Source: Proteinivorax tanatarense (GTDB lineage Bacteria; Bacillota; Proteinivoracia; Proteinivoracales; Proteinivoracaceae). From it: 64,000 bases of DNA. The notes under the pieces are model-generated. The model saw nothing but the letters and a program-made list of their open reading frames with translations, was not told the DNA's origin and ran no database searches. The position numbers and the translations under genes are program-made. The stretch spans positions 2,542,001 to 2,606,000 of the forward strand of contig NZ_CP158367.1 in NCBI RefSeq assembly GCF_040267685.1, read 5' to 3'. Positions within the stretch are counted from its first letter, which is position 1. The number at the start of each line of letters is the position of its first letter. Below are positions 54,377-62,548 of this stretch, piece after piece.

Positions 54377-54441
54377 CTTAACCCCTCCTATGATTTTGGT
54401 ATGTCTATACATCACTCAAAATCACGGAAATAGCAAGGGGT

Positions 54442-55680
54442 TTATTCAGTTACAACATCTTTATATTTCAACTTCTCACCATCTCTAATTAGAAATACAT
54501 CTTCGTCAGTTCCTGCAGCTTCGACATATCTTTTCACAATTACATCCACAAAACGTTCATCCAGTTCAATCCCATAGCAAATTCTATCTGTCTGTTCAGA
54601 GGCAATCCATGTACTACCAGATCCGCCGAAGGGTTCCAACACAATACTATTTGTTAAGCTTGAGTTTTTAATTGGGTAGGCTACTAAGGGGACTGGCTTC
54701 ATGGTGCTATGAAGTTCGCTTTTTGAAGGTTTGTCAAAATTCCAGACAGTGGTCTCTGCTCTTCCTGCGTACCACTTATGTTTTCCTTTTTTCTTCCAGC
54801 CAAATAAGCAAGGCTCATGCTTCCACTGGTACGGACTGCGACCTAATACCAAAGACTGTTTCACCCACTGGCAGACCCCAGAGAGGTAAAATTCTGCATC
54901 TTGAAAGGCCTTTCTAAAAATATGGCCTTTGGTATCTGCATGGAATACATAGATGGAAGCGTCATTGGCCATATGATTTTCCATGTTAGTAAAGGCGTCT
55001 AACAGAAATTTATAGAACTCCTCATCCTGTAGGTTGTCATTTTTGATAGTTCCTTGGCTTCCATCGTAGGAAACCCCGTACGGTGGGTCCGTCACCACCA
55101 GATTGGCTTTCTTCCCATCCATCAATTTTTCATAGGTTTCAGCTTTGGTGCTATCCCCACAAATGAGTCGGTGTCTGCCTAAGAGCCATATGTCACCTTG
55201 TTTAGATATAGTTTCTTCTTCTAAGGTTGCATCTACATCAAAGTCATCATCTTCCACTTCTTTATCGTGTATATTCGAGAATAGCTCATCAATCTCAGCA
55301 GCATTAAAGCCAGTAAGCTCCACATCGAAGTTCAGGTCTTTTAAATTTTCTAGTTCCACTGCTAAAAGTTCATCATCCCAGCCTGCTTCAAGGGCCAGTT
55401 TATTATCTGCGATGATATAGGCCTTCTTCTGTGCTTCAGTTAAGTGCTCCACCATCACACAAGGCACTTCTTTTATACCCTCTGCCTTTGCAGCTTCACA
55501 GCGACCATGCCCTGCTATAATATTTTTATCCTTGTCGATGAGTACTGGATTTACAAATCCAAACTCCCTAAGGCTACTGCGAATTTTATTAATCTGGTCC
55601 TTACTATGGGTCCTGGCATTGTTGGCATAAGGGATAAGTTTATCCACCGGGATGAGTTTCATTTCTTCCGTTGTTTTCAC
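54442..55680 (-). CDS. DNA adenine/cytosine-N4 methyltransferase with N-terminal ParB-like domain
   Basis: 412 residues. Residues 5-100 are a ParB/Srx-like nuclease fold (PVDKLIPYANNARTHSKDQI, AGHGRCEAAKAEGI). The methyltransferase has the catalytic VVTDPPYGVSYDG and, after circular order, VLEPFGGSGSTWIASE (SAM loop). Phage enzymes of this kind protect DNA from restriction or mark the packaging region. The start is GTG 55680 with GAGG 8 bp upstream; GTG 55689 overlaps the site. Confidence 0.93.
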   Translation of the reverse strand: MKTTEEMKLIPVDKLIPYANNARTHSKDQINKIRSSLREFGFVNPVLIDKDKNIIAGHGRCEAAKAEGIKEVPCVMVEHLTEAQKKAYIIADNKLALEAGWDDELLAVELENLKDLNFDVELTGFNAAEIDELFSNIHDKEVEDDDFDVDATLEEETISKQGDIWLLGRHRLICGDSTKAETYEKLMDGKKANLVVTDPPYGVSYDGSQGTIKNDNLQDEEFYKFLLDAFTNMENHMANDASIYVFHADTKGHIFRKAFQDAEFYLSGVCQWVKQSLVLGRSPYQWKHEPCLFGWKKKGKHKWYAGRAETTVWNFDKPSKSELHSTMKPVPLVAYPIKNSSLTNSIVLEPFGGSGSTWIASEQTDRICYGIELDERFVDVIVKRYVEAAGTDEDVFLIRDGEKLKYKDVVTE

Positions 55681-55710
55681 AAGCTTCACCTCTTTTTAAA
55701 TTTGGGTATA

Positions 55711-55757
55711 AAAAAACACCCTTAAACCCCACTATTTCTAAAGGTTTTACAGGTGTT
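55711..55757 (-). terminator. Terminator upstream of the methyltransferase gene
   Basis: On the minus strand AACACCTGTAAAACC pairs with GGTTTAAGGGTGTT across a 13-base loop and is followed by TTTTTTATA. It lies downstream of the cos-like segment and would limit read-through into the structural operon. Confidence 0.75.
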
Positions 55758-55800
55758 CGATTATTCTTAATTCTTGTTATATCAATGGCTCTAAAGGCCT

Positions 55801-55868
55801 GAAATGACCATTATACCCCCCTCTGGAATTTCTCGATTTTTCACACGAAGGGGGGCGGCGGTCCTGGT
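55801..55868. other. Likely phage cohesive-end (cos) / packaging segment
   Basis: On the minus strand GACCGCCGCCCCCCTTCG is followed by TGTGAAAAATCGAGAAATTC and CAGAGGGGGG. The same order (GACCG.CGCCCCC, AAATCG.GAAATTCCAGAGGGGGG) is known near cos sites of Gram-positive siphophages with HNH-TerS-TerL packaging modules. No gene lies in 55690-55968. The exact nick positions cannot be seen. Confidence 0.6.
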
Positions 55869-55968
55869 ACTACTGGGTTGTAGAGATTTAATGCCCCTAG
55901 GCTAGTGTCACTGCATCCGAACTCTGTAGGAGTGCTAGTTTTAATGCTATCCTAATTATCTTTGACCA

Positions 55969-56475
55969 TTAAATCTCCTTATAATTAAACTTTGTATTGA
56001 TGTATGATATTACAGCATACATTCTACGAGGTTCCAGAACATCAAACTCTTCAACGCTCTCATAAACTGTAACTTTTATTTTTATTTCTGGCATTTTTTC
56101 TTCTATTACTTCAATACTTCCTACATCTTCATTTTCATATATAACTCTCTTTACTTTTTCATCATTACCACCTTTAAGTTTCATTCCATCCAATAAGTTT
56201 TTATCTATAGTTTCAAACATTTTCCCTGTATCTTCTAATATCATATTAAATCTAATCTCTTTCAATTCTTTTAATGTTTGTTCAAGTGAGTCTATCTTCT
56301 CCTTGAATAATTTTTGCTTCGGTTTCAAAGATAACTCTAGCTGTTTTAACTTATACTTTATAGTTTTTATCTCTTCTATACCCTTTTTATTGTCTGCTAT
56401 ATCATCTCTTAAAGTAATAATTTCCTCAATCACTCTATTTATTGTAGTTATAATATTGTCTCTAAATTCTTCCAT
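55969..56475 (-). CDS. Coiled-coil protein next to the packaging segment
   Basis: 168 residues, nearly all heptad-rich helix in the first 110 (VIEEIITLRDDIADNKKGIE, LKQLELSLKPKQKLFKEKID and so on), then a beta-like C-terminal part (IEEKMPEIKIKVTVYESVEE). It is AT-rich compared with neighbours and placed between HNH and the cos segment, so it was perhaps added later. AGGAGG is 8 bp before ATG 56475; the frame extends to a GTG at 56484. Confidence 0.75.
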   Translation of the reverse strand: MEEFRDNIITTINRVIEEIITLRDDIADNKKGIEEIKTIKYKLKQLELSLKPKQKLFKEKIDSLEQTLKELKEIRFNMILEDTGKMFETIDKNLLDGMKLKGGNDEKVKRVIYENEDVGSIEVIEEKMPEIKIKVTVYESVEEFDVLEPRRMYAVISYINTKFNYKEI

Positions 56476-56544
56476 AGACAACACCTCCTACAATATAAAT
56501 ATTTAATCCTTATAAGATTATTACAGTTTTATTTCGAGTGATAA

Positions 56545-56886
56545 TTAATATTTATACTCTCGATACTGATCCTTGTTCCTTGTCTTTCTGTCATGACATC
56601 TTTTACAAAGAGCCTGCCAGTTGCTTTCATCCCAAAATAGAAGTTCATCCCCTCTATGAGGAATAATATGGTCCACAACGGTAGCTTTTATAAGCTTGCC
56701 TTCAGAATTGCATCTAACACAGAGGGGATGCACTTTTAAGAATCTCGCTCTAGCTTTCCTCCACCTACTGTCATAACCACGCTTAGCAGCACTGGGTCTG
56801 TCATCGGTATGTATATCACAGTACCTTTTACCCGTTAGATTTGGACAGCCTGGATGCTTGCATGGGCTCTTTGGTTTTCTTGGCAT
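56545..56886 (-). CDS. HNH endonuclease (phage packaging)
   Basis: 113 residues. ATVVDHIIPHRGDELLF gives the first H, NWQALCKRCHDRKT the N and last H, and CVRCNSEG plus CKRCH bind zinc. An N-terminal KHPGCPNLTGKRYC cluster is a second zinc knuckle. HNH proteins next to terminase genes in HK97-like phages are needed for cos cleavage. Preceded by the structured leader 56911-57034. Confidence 0.93.
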   Translation of the reverse strand: MPRKPKSPCKHPGCPNLTGKRYCDIHTDDRPSAAKRGYDSRWRKARARFLKVHPLCVRCNSEGKLIKATVVDHIIPHRGDELLFWDESNWQALCKRCHDRKTRNKDQYREYKY

Positions 56887-56910
56887 TTGTTATCAACTCC
56901 GTTTATTTTA

Positions 56911-57034
56911 AAAGGTATAGATAAAGCCCTCGGGATATTTATCCTTTGGGCTCTGGTGCTGCGTTTCCCGGGAGTCGTGGTCGATCTATCCCTTAGGCGT
57001 ATTCAGACAACACACCGTATTTTTCTATACCTTT
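56911..57034 (-). ncRNA. Candidate structured leader RNA of the prophage late genes
   Basis: A 10-bp perfect closing stem, AAAGGTATAG with CTATACCTTT, brackets 124 bases. Inside, AGCCC-AAA-GGATA-AA-TATCC-CGA-GGGCT is a two-part hairpin, and CCC/GGG-rich blocks allow further stems. It has no coding frame. It starts about 20 bp after a plausible promoter (57036-57075) and ends 24 bp before the HNH gene, so it would be the 5' leader of the HNH/packaging operon. No known RNA family is recognised. Confidence 0.5.
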
Positions 57035-57076
57035 GCATCTTATACTATAGCACATATTAGATATGACATTCACTGA
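57035..57076 (-). promoter_or_regulatory. Likely late-gene promoter with direct repeats
   Basis: Minus strand: TGTCAT, 18 bases, TATAAG (or TATAGT four bases earlier), followed by the structured leader. Just upstream the motif GTCAGTAAAT/GTCAGTGAAT is repeated with a 10-base period, suggesting a binding site for the adjacent regulator. Confidence 0.45.
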
Positions 57077-57079
57077 CAT

Positions 57080-57499
57080 TTACTGACGTTTTTTTATTTT
57101 TTCAATTTCTTTTAATGCTTTTCCGTGAGCCCTAAATGCCGTCCTTATATCAAACCCTATCTCTCTTGCAACCTCGTCCCAGCCCTTACCATTAATATAA
57201 CGTTGTTCCAGAATTATTTGGCTAATAGGGTCATCCACCTGGTTAATGGTCCCTGTGATTTCAGCCTTGACATCCACCAAACGGTCAATATCTTCGTTTA
57301 TTTCATTTTCCAAATCGACTATCTTTGCTACAGTATTTTCTACATGGCTTTTGATATTATTACCGCCGGACACTTTTTCTTCTGTAAGGTTAGCACCCAC
57401 TTTAGCAGCCAGAGCTCTTAGGGTATCTAGCTGTTCCAGTTTACTGTTTATTCTTTGATCAAGCCACATGGCCTGTGATAAATATTCCTTTGCGTTCAT
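57080..57499 (-). CDS. DUF1492-like / sigma-70 region-4-like phage regulator
   Basis: 139 residues. N-terminal helices AMWLDQRINSKLEQLDTLRA, then a C-terminal helix-turn-helix: ISQIILEQRYINGKGWDEVA followed by EIGFDIRTAFRAHGKALKEI, which matches the region 4-like fold of DUF1492/ArpU-type phage late regulators. It is placed directly ahead of the promoter and leader of the packaging operon. Starts with an ATGA overlap on the previous gene. Confidence 0.82.
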   Translation of the reverse strand: MNAKEYLSQAMWLDQRINSKLEQLDTLRALAAKVGANLTEEKVSGGNNIKSHVENTVAKIVDLENEINEDIDRLVDVKAEITGTINQVDDPISQIILEQRYINGKGWDEVAREIGFDIRTAFRAHGKALKEIEKIKKRQ

Positions 57500-57684
57500 T
57501 CGGCATCTCTCTCCCTTCTCAAATCTGCTATTAACTTTTCTCCATCAATGCTTGTCAGCACCCTAAACCACCCAGAACGAAAGAACCTCTCAATGCTGGC
57601 TCTATTGGATGGATGTTTTGAAGCCCTATAATCTTTAACTGATTGCAGTATGATGGCATTTGCTAAGGTTTCATAAGGATCCAT
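57496..57684 (-). CDS. Small phage protein
   Basis: 62 residues: MDPYETLANAIILQSVKDYR, then SNRASIERFFRSGWFRVLTS and LRRERDAE. A small conserved type found just before DUF1492 regulators in Clostridial phages; the role is unknown. I use ATG 57684; the frame also starts at GTG 57696 within the preceding gene. Confidence 0.75.
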   Translation of the reverse strand: MDPYETLANAIILQSVKDYRASKHPSNRASIERFFRSGWFRVLTSIDGEKLIADLRRERDAE

Positions 57685-57895
57685 CTTTACCACCACTGGC
57701 TATCCGTTCCTGGGTTTCGATATCTAGTGTTCGGATTTTAGCCATAGCTTTTTCCCGATCTGCTTTTACTTCCGCTGATGTTTTATAAAACCTACATCCA
57801 TCACAGTTTTTCTTCGTTAGAGCGATGCACTTATCAGGATGATATGCGAAGCAATCTGTTTTGTCTGGTTTAATCGTTTTACCGTGTCTCGTCAT
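57671..57895 (-). CDS. Small Cys-rich phage protein
   Basis: 74 residues with CFAYHPDKCIALTKKNCDGC, four Cys probably binding zinc, followed by a helix. It overlaps its upstream neighbour by one base. Function unknown. Confidence 0.75.
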   Translation of the reverse strand: MTRHGKTIKPDKTDCFAYHPDKCIALTKKNCDGCRFYKTSAEVKADREKAMAKIRTLDIETQERIASGGKDGSL

Positions 57896-58323
57896 TACTC
57901 CACCTCTTTTCTCTGTTTACATTGAACAGTAAAATATCTAATAGGTATCTTTAGGTCTTTAGCTTTCTTTATTTCAACATTCATACCTGAAGATATCCTA
58001 TCACCAAAGACCCATAACTCATGACACTTCCCAAGTAGTACCAAACCCATACCAAGCCCCAGCTGCCTCTCTTTTGGGTCGTTTTCTTTTAAAAACTGTG
58101 GGTACATCAAGTGTGGAATAATCGGTACAGCATTTTGGATTACAGCAAATCGTCCATATCTTTTGGCTCTTAGAATATTCCCCTCGATATCTCCGGCAAA
58201 GGGAGAACAGATAAAAACAATCTTTCTACGCTTTTTAGCTTTCTTTTCTTTTTCAATATTGGTTAATGCTTCATAAACCGTCGGGTCCAGATAACCTTCT
58301 GAATTATATAAATTTACACCCAT
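57895..58323 (-). CDS. DUF4406-like phage protein (nucleoside deoxyribosyltransferase-like fold)
   Basis: 142 residues from ATG 58323. KIVFICSPFAGDIEGNILRA, VIPIIPHLMYPQFL-like text and GLGMGLVLLGKCHELWVFGD match the DUF4406/DUF7768 pattern, related to nucleoside 2-deoxyribosyltransferases; SSGMNVEIKKAKDLKIPIRY ends the fold. The enzymatic activity is unproven. Overlaps the helicase stop. Confidence 0.8.
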   Translation of the reverse strand: MGVNLYNSEGYLDPTVYEALTNIEKEKKAKKRRKIVFICSPFAGDIEGNILRAKRYGRFAVIQNAVPIIPHLMYPQFLKENDPKERQLGLGMGLVLLGKCHELWVFGDRISSGMNVEIKKAKDLKIPIRYFTVQCKQRKEVE

Positions 58324-58325
58324 TG

Positions 58326-59693
58326 TCATTTTCCTCCTTTGATTTTTCTCACTCTCGCCTTTACTGCCTCTAGCAGTTCCAGCTGTCCTTTTTCTTTGTA
58401 CCTAAGTGCTTTCATTACATCTTCGTCAGCAGTGCCTTTAGCCACTAAATGATGGACGATGACATTTTCCTTTTGTCCTTGCCTATAGAGCCTGGCATTG
58501 GCTTGTCCATAGAGCTCTAAGCTCCAAGGGAGTCCAAACCATATGATGGTACTTCCTCCTGCTTGAAGGTTAAGACCGTGTCCCGCTGAAGCAGGATGTG
58601 CTAGTAAAACTTCTACCTTACCTTTATTCCAATCTTTTATATCCTCTGCTGTTTTAAGGACTCTGGCACTCTTAATGCACTTTTGAATCCTCTCAAAATC
58701 ATGCTTATAGGAATAAAACACAAGTACAGGTTTTCCGTTAGCCGCTTCTATGGTATCTTCCAGCGCCTTTAGCTTCTCTTTGTGTATCTCCTGTACTCCT
58801 CTATCCTCATCATAAACAGCACCACCCGCCATTTGGAGAAGTTTCCCCATTAGAACCGCTGCATTGCTGGCTACGATATCCTTATCCTCTATAGAAAGTA
58901 TCAGTTCCTTTTCCAACTTCTTGTATTTCTTAAGCTCTTCATCTTTTAAATTTATGGATAGCACATTCATCATTAGCTCCGGCATCTTCAGATAGTCTTC
59001 CGATTTCATGCTGATGCAGATATCATTGAGCTTTTGATAGATAGCTTCCTCTGCTCCTTCTTTTAGCTTATAGCTGAATATCACATGCTGGTTTCTTTTA
59101 TCCGGGAGAAAGTATCGCTCTCTGTAGCCGGTGATGGTTTTTCCTAGCCTCTCGCCACCGTCTAATAGATAAATCTGTGACCATAAATCCATCAATCCAT
59201 TAGGAGCAGGTGTTCCAGTAAGCCCTACAATTCTATTAATTAATGGTCTTGTTTTCTTTAATGCCCTGAACCGCTTAGCCCTTGGACTTTTGAAGCTAGA
59301 AAGTTCATCTATGACCAACATCTCAAATGGCCAGGTCTTCCTCTCAAAGTAGTCAATAATCCACTTAGTATTTTCCCTATTAATGACATACACCTCGGCT
59401 GGCTTATGAAGTGCAGCAATTCTCTCCTTCTCCGTTCCCAGCACTTTGGAGAGTCGGATATGCTCTAGGTGGTCCCATTTCTCCAGTTCTTCCTCCCAGG
59501 TGCTTTCTGCTACACGAAGGGGAGCAATTACTAGCACTTTAGATATTTCAAAGTAGTCGTAGAGTAGGTCATTAATGGCGGTGAGGGTGATAACACTTTT
59601 GCCGAGCCCCATTTCCAGCATCAGGGCTGACTTCTCTTTTCCAATAATCCACTGTCTAGCATACTCTTGATAGTCATAGGGTTTGTATTTCAC
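58326..59693 (-). CDS. SNF2-family helicase
   Basis: 455 residues. Motif I LEMGLGKSVITL, motif II VIDELSSFKSPRAK, motif III GLTGTPAPNGLMDLW, and in the second lobe LLAHPASAGHGLNLQAGGST and YGQANARLYRQGQ (motif VI). Phage proteins of this kind act in DNA replication or recombination. The start is GTG 59693 after GGGAGG, overlapping the VRR-NUC stop. Confidence 0.93.
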   Translation of the reverse strand: MKYKPYDYQEYARQWIIGKEKSALMLEMGLGKSVITLTAINDLLYDYFEISKVLVIAPLRVAESTWEEELEKWDHLEHIRLSKVLGTEKERIAALHKPAEVYVINRENTKWIIDYFERKTWPFEMLVIDELSSFKSPRAKRFRALKKTRPLINRIVGLTGTPAPNGLMDLWSQIYLLDGGERLGKTITGYRERYFLPDKRNQHVIFSYKLKEGAEEAIYQKLNDICISMKSEDYLKMPELMMNVLSINLKDEELKKYKKLEKELILSIEDKDIVASNAAVLMGKLLQMAGGAVYDEDRGVQEIHKEKLKALEDTIEAANGKPVLVFYSYKHDFERIQKCIKSARVLKTAEDIKDWNKGKVEVLLAHPASAGHGLNLQAGGSTIIWFGLPWSLELYGQANARLYRQGQKENVIVHHLVAKGTADEDVMKALRYKEKGQLELLEAVKARVRKIKGGK

Positions 59694-59968
59694 GCCATCA
59701 CCTCCCGTAAAAACAGCTCGATCCCTTTGTACGAATCTATGACATACACCTTAAAGCCCAATTCCTCTAATTGCTCTTTACGCTTTAGTTGCAGGGCTCT
59801 TAGCTTCTCCCCCGGTGCCTTTAGTTCTACAAAGAAGAGTCTGCCGTTAGAAAATAGCACCAATCTATCTGGCATTCCTGCCATACCGGGTGAGGTGAAC
59901 TTAAGACAAAACCCACCAATATCCTCCACATCTTTTTTAAGTTTTAGTTCCACTTCTCTTTCTTTCAC
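59690..59968 (-). CDS. VRR-NUC domain nuclease
   Basis: 92 residues. GMAGMPDRLVLF supplies the Asp, and LFFVELKAPGEKLRALQLKR the E-x-K of the PD-(D/E)xK fold, which matches the stand-alone VRR-NUC family that usually precedes an SNF2 helicase in phages, as here. Probably a structure-specific nuclease. Confidence 0.92.
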   Translation of the reverse strand: MKEREVELKLKKDVEDIGGFCLKFTSPGMAGMPDRLVLFSNGRLFFVELKAPGEKLRALQLKRKEQLEELGFKVYVIDSYKGIELFLREVMA

Positions 59969-60030
59969 TTTCAGTCACCCTTTCTTCAAACCTTGATTTA
60001 CAAGGCTTTAAGGCATCAATCTTATATGAG

Positions 60031-60132
60031 GGTGTTGGTCGGTGGACCCTATATATATAACTTTTATATATATATTTATTATTTTTTTCTACTATAGAAA
60101 AGTTCTATATATGCCCATCACCGACCATCACC
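60031..60132. repeat. Long imperfect inverted repeat around an AT-rich core (possible replication origin or terminator)
   Basis: GGTGTTGGTCGGTGG (60031-60045) and its near-mirror CATCACCGACCATCACC (60116-60132) enclose a 70-bp AT core. The pairing continues inside (ATATATAGAACTTTT with AAAAGTTATATATAT, one mismatch), giving about 35 bp of stem. It lies between the primase gene and the VRR-NUC gene, in the only sizeable gap of the replication module. Confidence 0.5.
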
Positions 60133-60147
60133 TTTAAGATAAATACA

Positions 60148-62388
60148 CTATTTTAGAAATTCTGATTTAAGCCTAAACCCTCTGACAATAACACCTTTCT
60201 TAGTCCTTTTCCTTTCAAAACCTAGTGAGTCTAATGCCGTATAAAAATCTGCAGTGCTCCTGGTAAACTCACCGGTTCTGATGCAAAAAGATCGATACTC
60301 ATCATAGACCTCTCCCGATTTTGCTGTATAGCTTTCATCAACCTCGCAGCATTCTTCCAAGAAATGGGCCATCCAATCGTTATTTTCCTTATAGCTTTTG
60401 ATGGCCTCTTTTACTTTCTTAGGAAGATCTATTTTGAAATCGTCTTTAATGACTTTTTCTGCTCCTTCTATAATCCACTTAAGGATAGCTCCACCCGCTT
60501 CTTTATAGAGATAATCTCCGTAATTCTTAATGTCACTGCTGCCTTCAATCTTGGCTTCAAAGGGAATAACAATAAGCCTTCTCCATGTCCCCTCATCAAT
60601 GGCCCCCACCTTTGGTAGGTGGTTGGTGTATAGCACTAGGGTATGAGTTGGTACATACCCAAAGGGGTCCTTATATTTCTTCTCTGCATAAATTTCATCT
60701 GTAGAGCAGAGTTGTTTGATATTAGAAGTGCTGAGCCTCATTCCTTCTTCAAGCTCTGCTGCAATTAACAGTCTTTTACCTTTAGCCTCTGCAAGCTCCG
60801 GTTTTACATTTCTTCTATTCCCAACGGTTAGAACATCTGCCGAGATGTTGCCGCTGTAACTTCCTAGCACTCTGGCGATGACATTCCAGAAGGTGGACTT
60901 ACCATTTCTCCCTTCACCGTAAGCTATAATCAGTGCTTCAATATACACCTTACCGATGGCTGCAAGTCCTGCCACCCTTTGAACATACTCGATTAATTCT
61001 TTGTCCTTTAAGAATGTGATGTTCAGCATATCCTGCCAAACAGACCTCCCGTTATCGCTTGGATCTACTGCGGTCTGCTTTGTTATAAAGTGTGAAGGAC
61101 TAGGCTCCATACTGATGCCTTTCTTTAAGTCATAGGTGGCACTTGGGGTATTGAGTAAAAACTCATCTGTGTCAAGGTCTTTTATATCTATAGACAGCAT
61201 AGGCTGTGCTTCTTTTAGGGTTGCTGCTATCTTTCTCGTATCTCTTCTTGAGATGGCATACTTTCTATAGGCCAGGGCATTTTCATATTTTTGGAATGAC
61301 CTCTCCTGCTCATTTGTAAATTTGTCCAGTGCTTTTTTGGCCCCTACTTCTTCCAGAACACCATCCGCACCATTTTTCACCATCTCGGCCATGATTTTTT
61401 GGGTCTCAATCTCTGCTTCTTCAAGTTGCCTCGTGGTTAACTCTTGGGATACAGCTTGTGCTTTTGGCTTTGACTCTTCCCAGTAGCTGCCGTTGTAGGC
61501 GATATAGTCCGTTGATGGTGAAAAACGAAGGACACCTTTATACTCATTAGCCAAAACCACTGCTTGACCTACATCAGAGAAATCCTCCGGTTTTAGTTTA
61601 AGTTCCTGATTGTAGGCCTCTGGTGGAATATAGCCTTCCTGCTTCACTACCTTTTTGCCAAAGCTTGACGCACTTTTCCAGATCAGTTTTAACTCACTTT
61701 CAGGAAGAGGCGGACTACATTTGTCTGCTTCTTTTAGGAAAATCTCGTAGGCTTTCTCTGTATCACCAAAGCGCTTGATGGCCCTTGCTGCATATCTAGA
61801 CATATGGTTATTCCGACTACCTTCCGGTACTACGTCCTTACGTTCTTCCCAGTTTTCAAACTCCGCTTCTTCCAAAAATTCAATAATGTCCTTATCTCCA
61901 TCATAGAACTCTACCTCTGGCTCCTCTGTACCAAAGAGAAACCTACCACTATCTAAAGCATTGTGGTCAAAATACGGGAATACTGCTGCTATTCTCTTTT
62001 TCAACTCACCGTATTTTGTAGCATCTTTAATCTCCGGTATCACAAAGTACACATGGAACCGGGGTCTAGCTGCCTTACTACCTTTAACCTTCATGTGATT
62101 TCTGCTATAAGCTGCTACAAATGGCACTCCAGCAAAAGAAATGGCCACGTCTAAAGGCTCCACCCAGTCCTTTGGATCATCTGAATGATCATTATCACAA
62201 TCAAGGGGAATGTTATCCGCCTTGATGAAGTTGGCGTTTTTTCTATAGTTATCTTTGTACTCAGCTGTCACATGGTCGAACTTTATTGCTTCTAGCATAG
62301 TAGCTTCATCTGTTACAACTACCTTCTTTGGATAGAGACAGTTTGATAAATTGCCCGTTGCATTTGATGCATATAAGGTAAACACCAT
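60148..62388 (-). CDS. Phage primase-helicase (AEP primase and D5/P4-type SF3 helicase)
   Basis: 746 residues. The N-terminal primase has the acidic pair in PLDCDNDHSDDP and RPRFHVYFVIPE (s-x-H). DUF5906/D5_N text follows, with the SF3 helicase: Walker A AYGEGRNGKSTFWN, Walker B RLLIAAELEEG, and LVLYTNHLPKVG (motif C, N). This starts replication of many Firmicute phages. The start overlaps the stop of the small gene upstream by one base (TAATG). Confidence 0.93.
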   Translation of the reverse strand: MVFTLYASNATGNLSNCLYPKKVVVTDEATMLEAIKFDHVTAEYKDNYRKNANFIKADNIPLDCDNDHSDDPKDWVEPLDVAISFAGVPFVAAYSRNHMKVKGSKAARPRFHVYFVIPEIKDATKYGELKKRIAAVFPYFDHNALDSGRFLFGTEEPEVEFYDGDKDIIEFLEEAEFENWEERKDVVPEGSRNNHMSRYAARAIKRFGDTEKAYEIFLKEADKCSPPLPESELKLIWKSASSFGKKVVKQEGYIPPEAYNQELKLKPEDFSDVGQAVVLANEYKGVLRFSPSTDYIAYNGSYWEESKPKAQAVSQELTTRQLEEAEIETQKIMAEMVKNGADGVLEEVGAKKALDKFTNEQERSFQKYENALAYRKYAISRRDTRKIAATLKEAQPMLSIDIKDLDTDEFLLNTPSATYDLKKGISMEPSPSHFITKQTAVDPSDNGRSVWQDMLNITFLKDKELIEYVQRVAGLAAIGKVYIEALIIAYGEGRNGKSTFWNVIARVLGSYSGNISADVLTVGNRRNVKPELAEAKGKRLLIAAELEEGMRLSTSNIKQLCSTDEIYAEKKYKDPFGYVPTHTLVLYTNHLPKVGAIDEGTWRRLIVIPFEAKIEGSSDIKNYGDYLYKEAGGAILKWIIEGAEKVIKDDFKIDLPKKVKEAIKSYKENNDWMAHFLEECCEVDESYTAKSGEVYDEYRSFCIRTGEFTRSTADFYTALDSLGFERKRTKKGVIVRGFRLKSEFLK

Positions 62389-62546
62389 TACTTCCTTGCC
62401 TCCTCTAGTTTCCTCTGAAGGCCTTTCTTGGCTCCTTCAAGATTTCCTGAAAGAGCCTGGCCTTTTAATGTTTTCAACGTTTGCCTAGGGAGCAATTCTC
62501 GATAACCTCCTAGGCTCTTAATAAAAAATTTTACAGCATCGTCCAT
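62388..62546 (-). CDS. Small conserved phage protein upstream of the primase
   Basis: 52 residues, MDDAVKFFIKSLGGYRELLP, then TLKTLKGQALSGNLEGAKKG. The segment L-K-G-Q-A-x-x-G-N/D-x-x-G-A-K-K-G-L is a recurring small phage protein in Firmicutes. It is coupled to the primase start by TAATG. Function unknown. Confidence 0.8.
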   Translation of the reverse strand: MDDAVKFFIKSLGGYRELLPRQTLKTLKGQALSGNLEGAKKGLQRKLEEARK

Positions 62547-62548
62547 CT

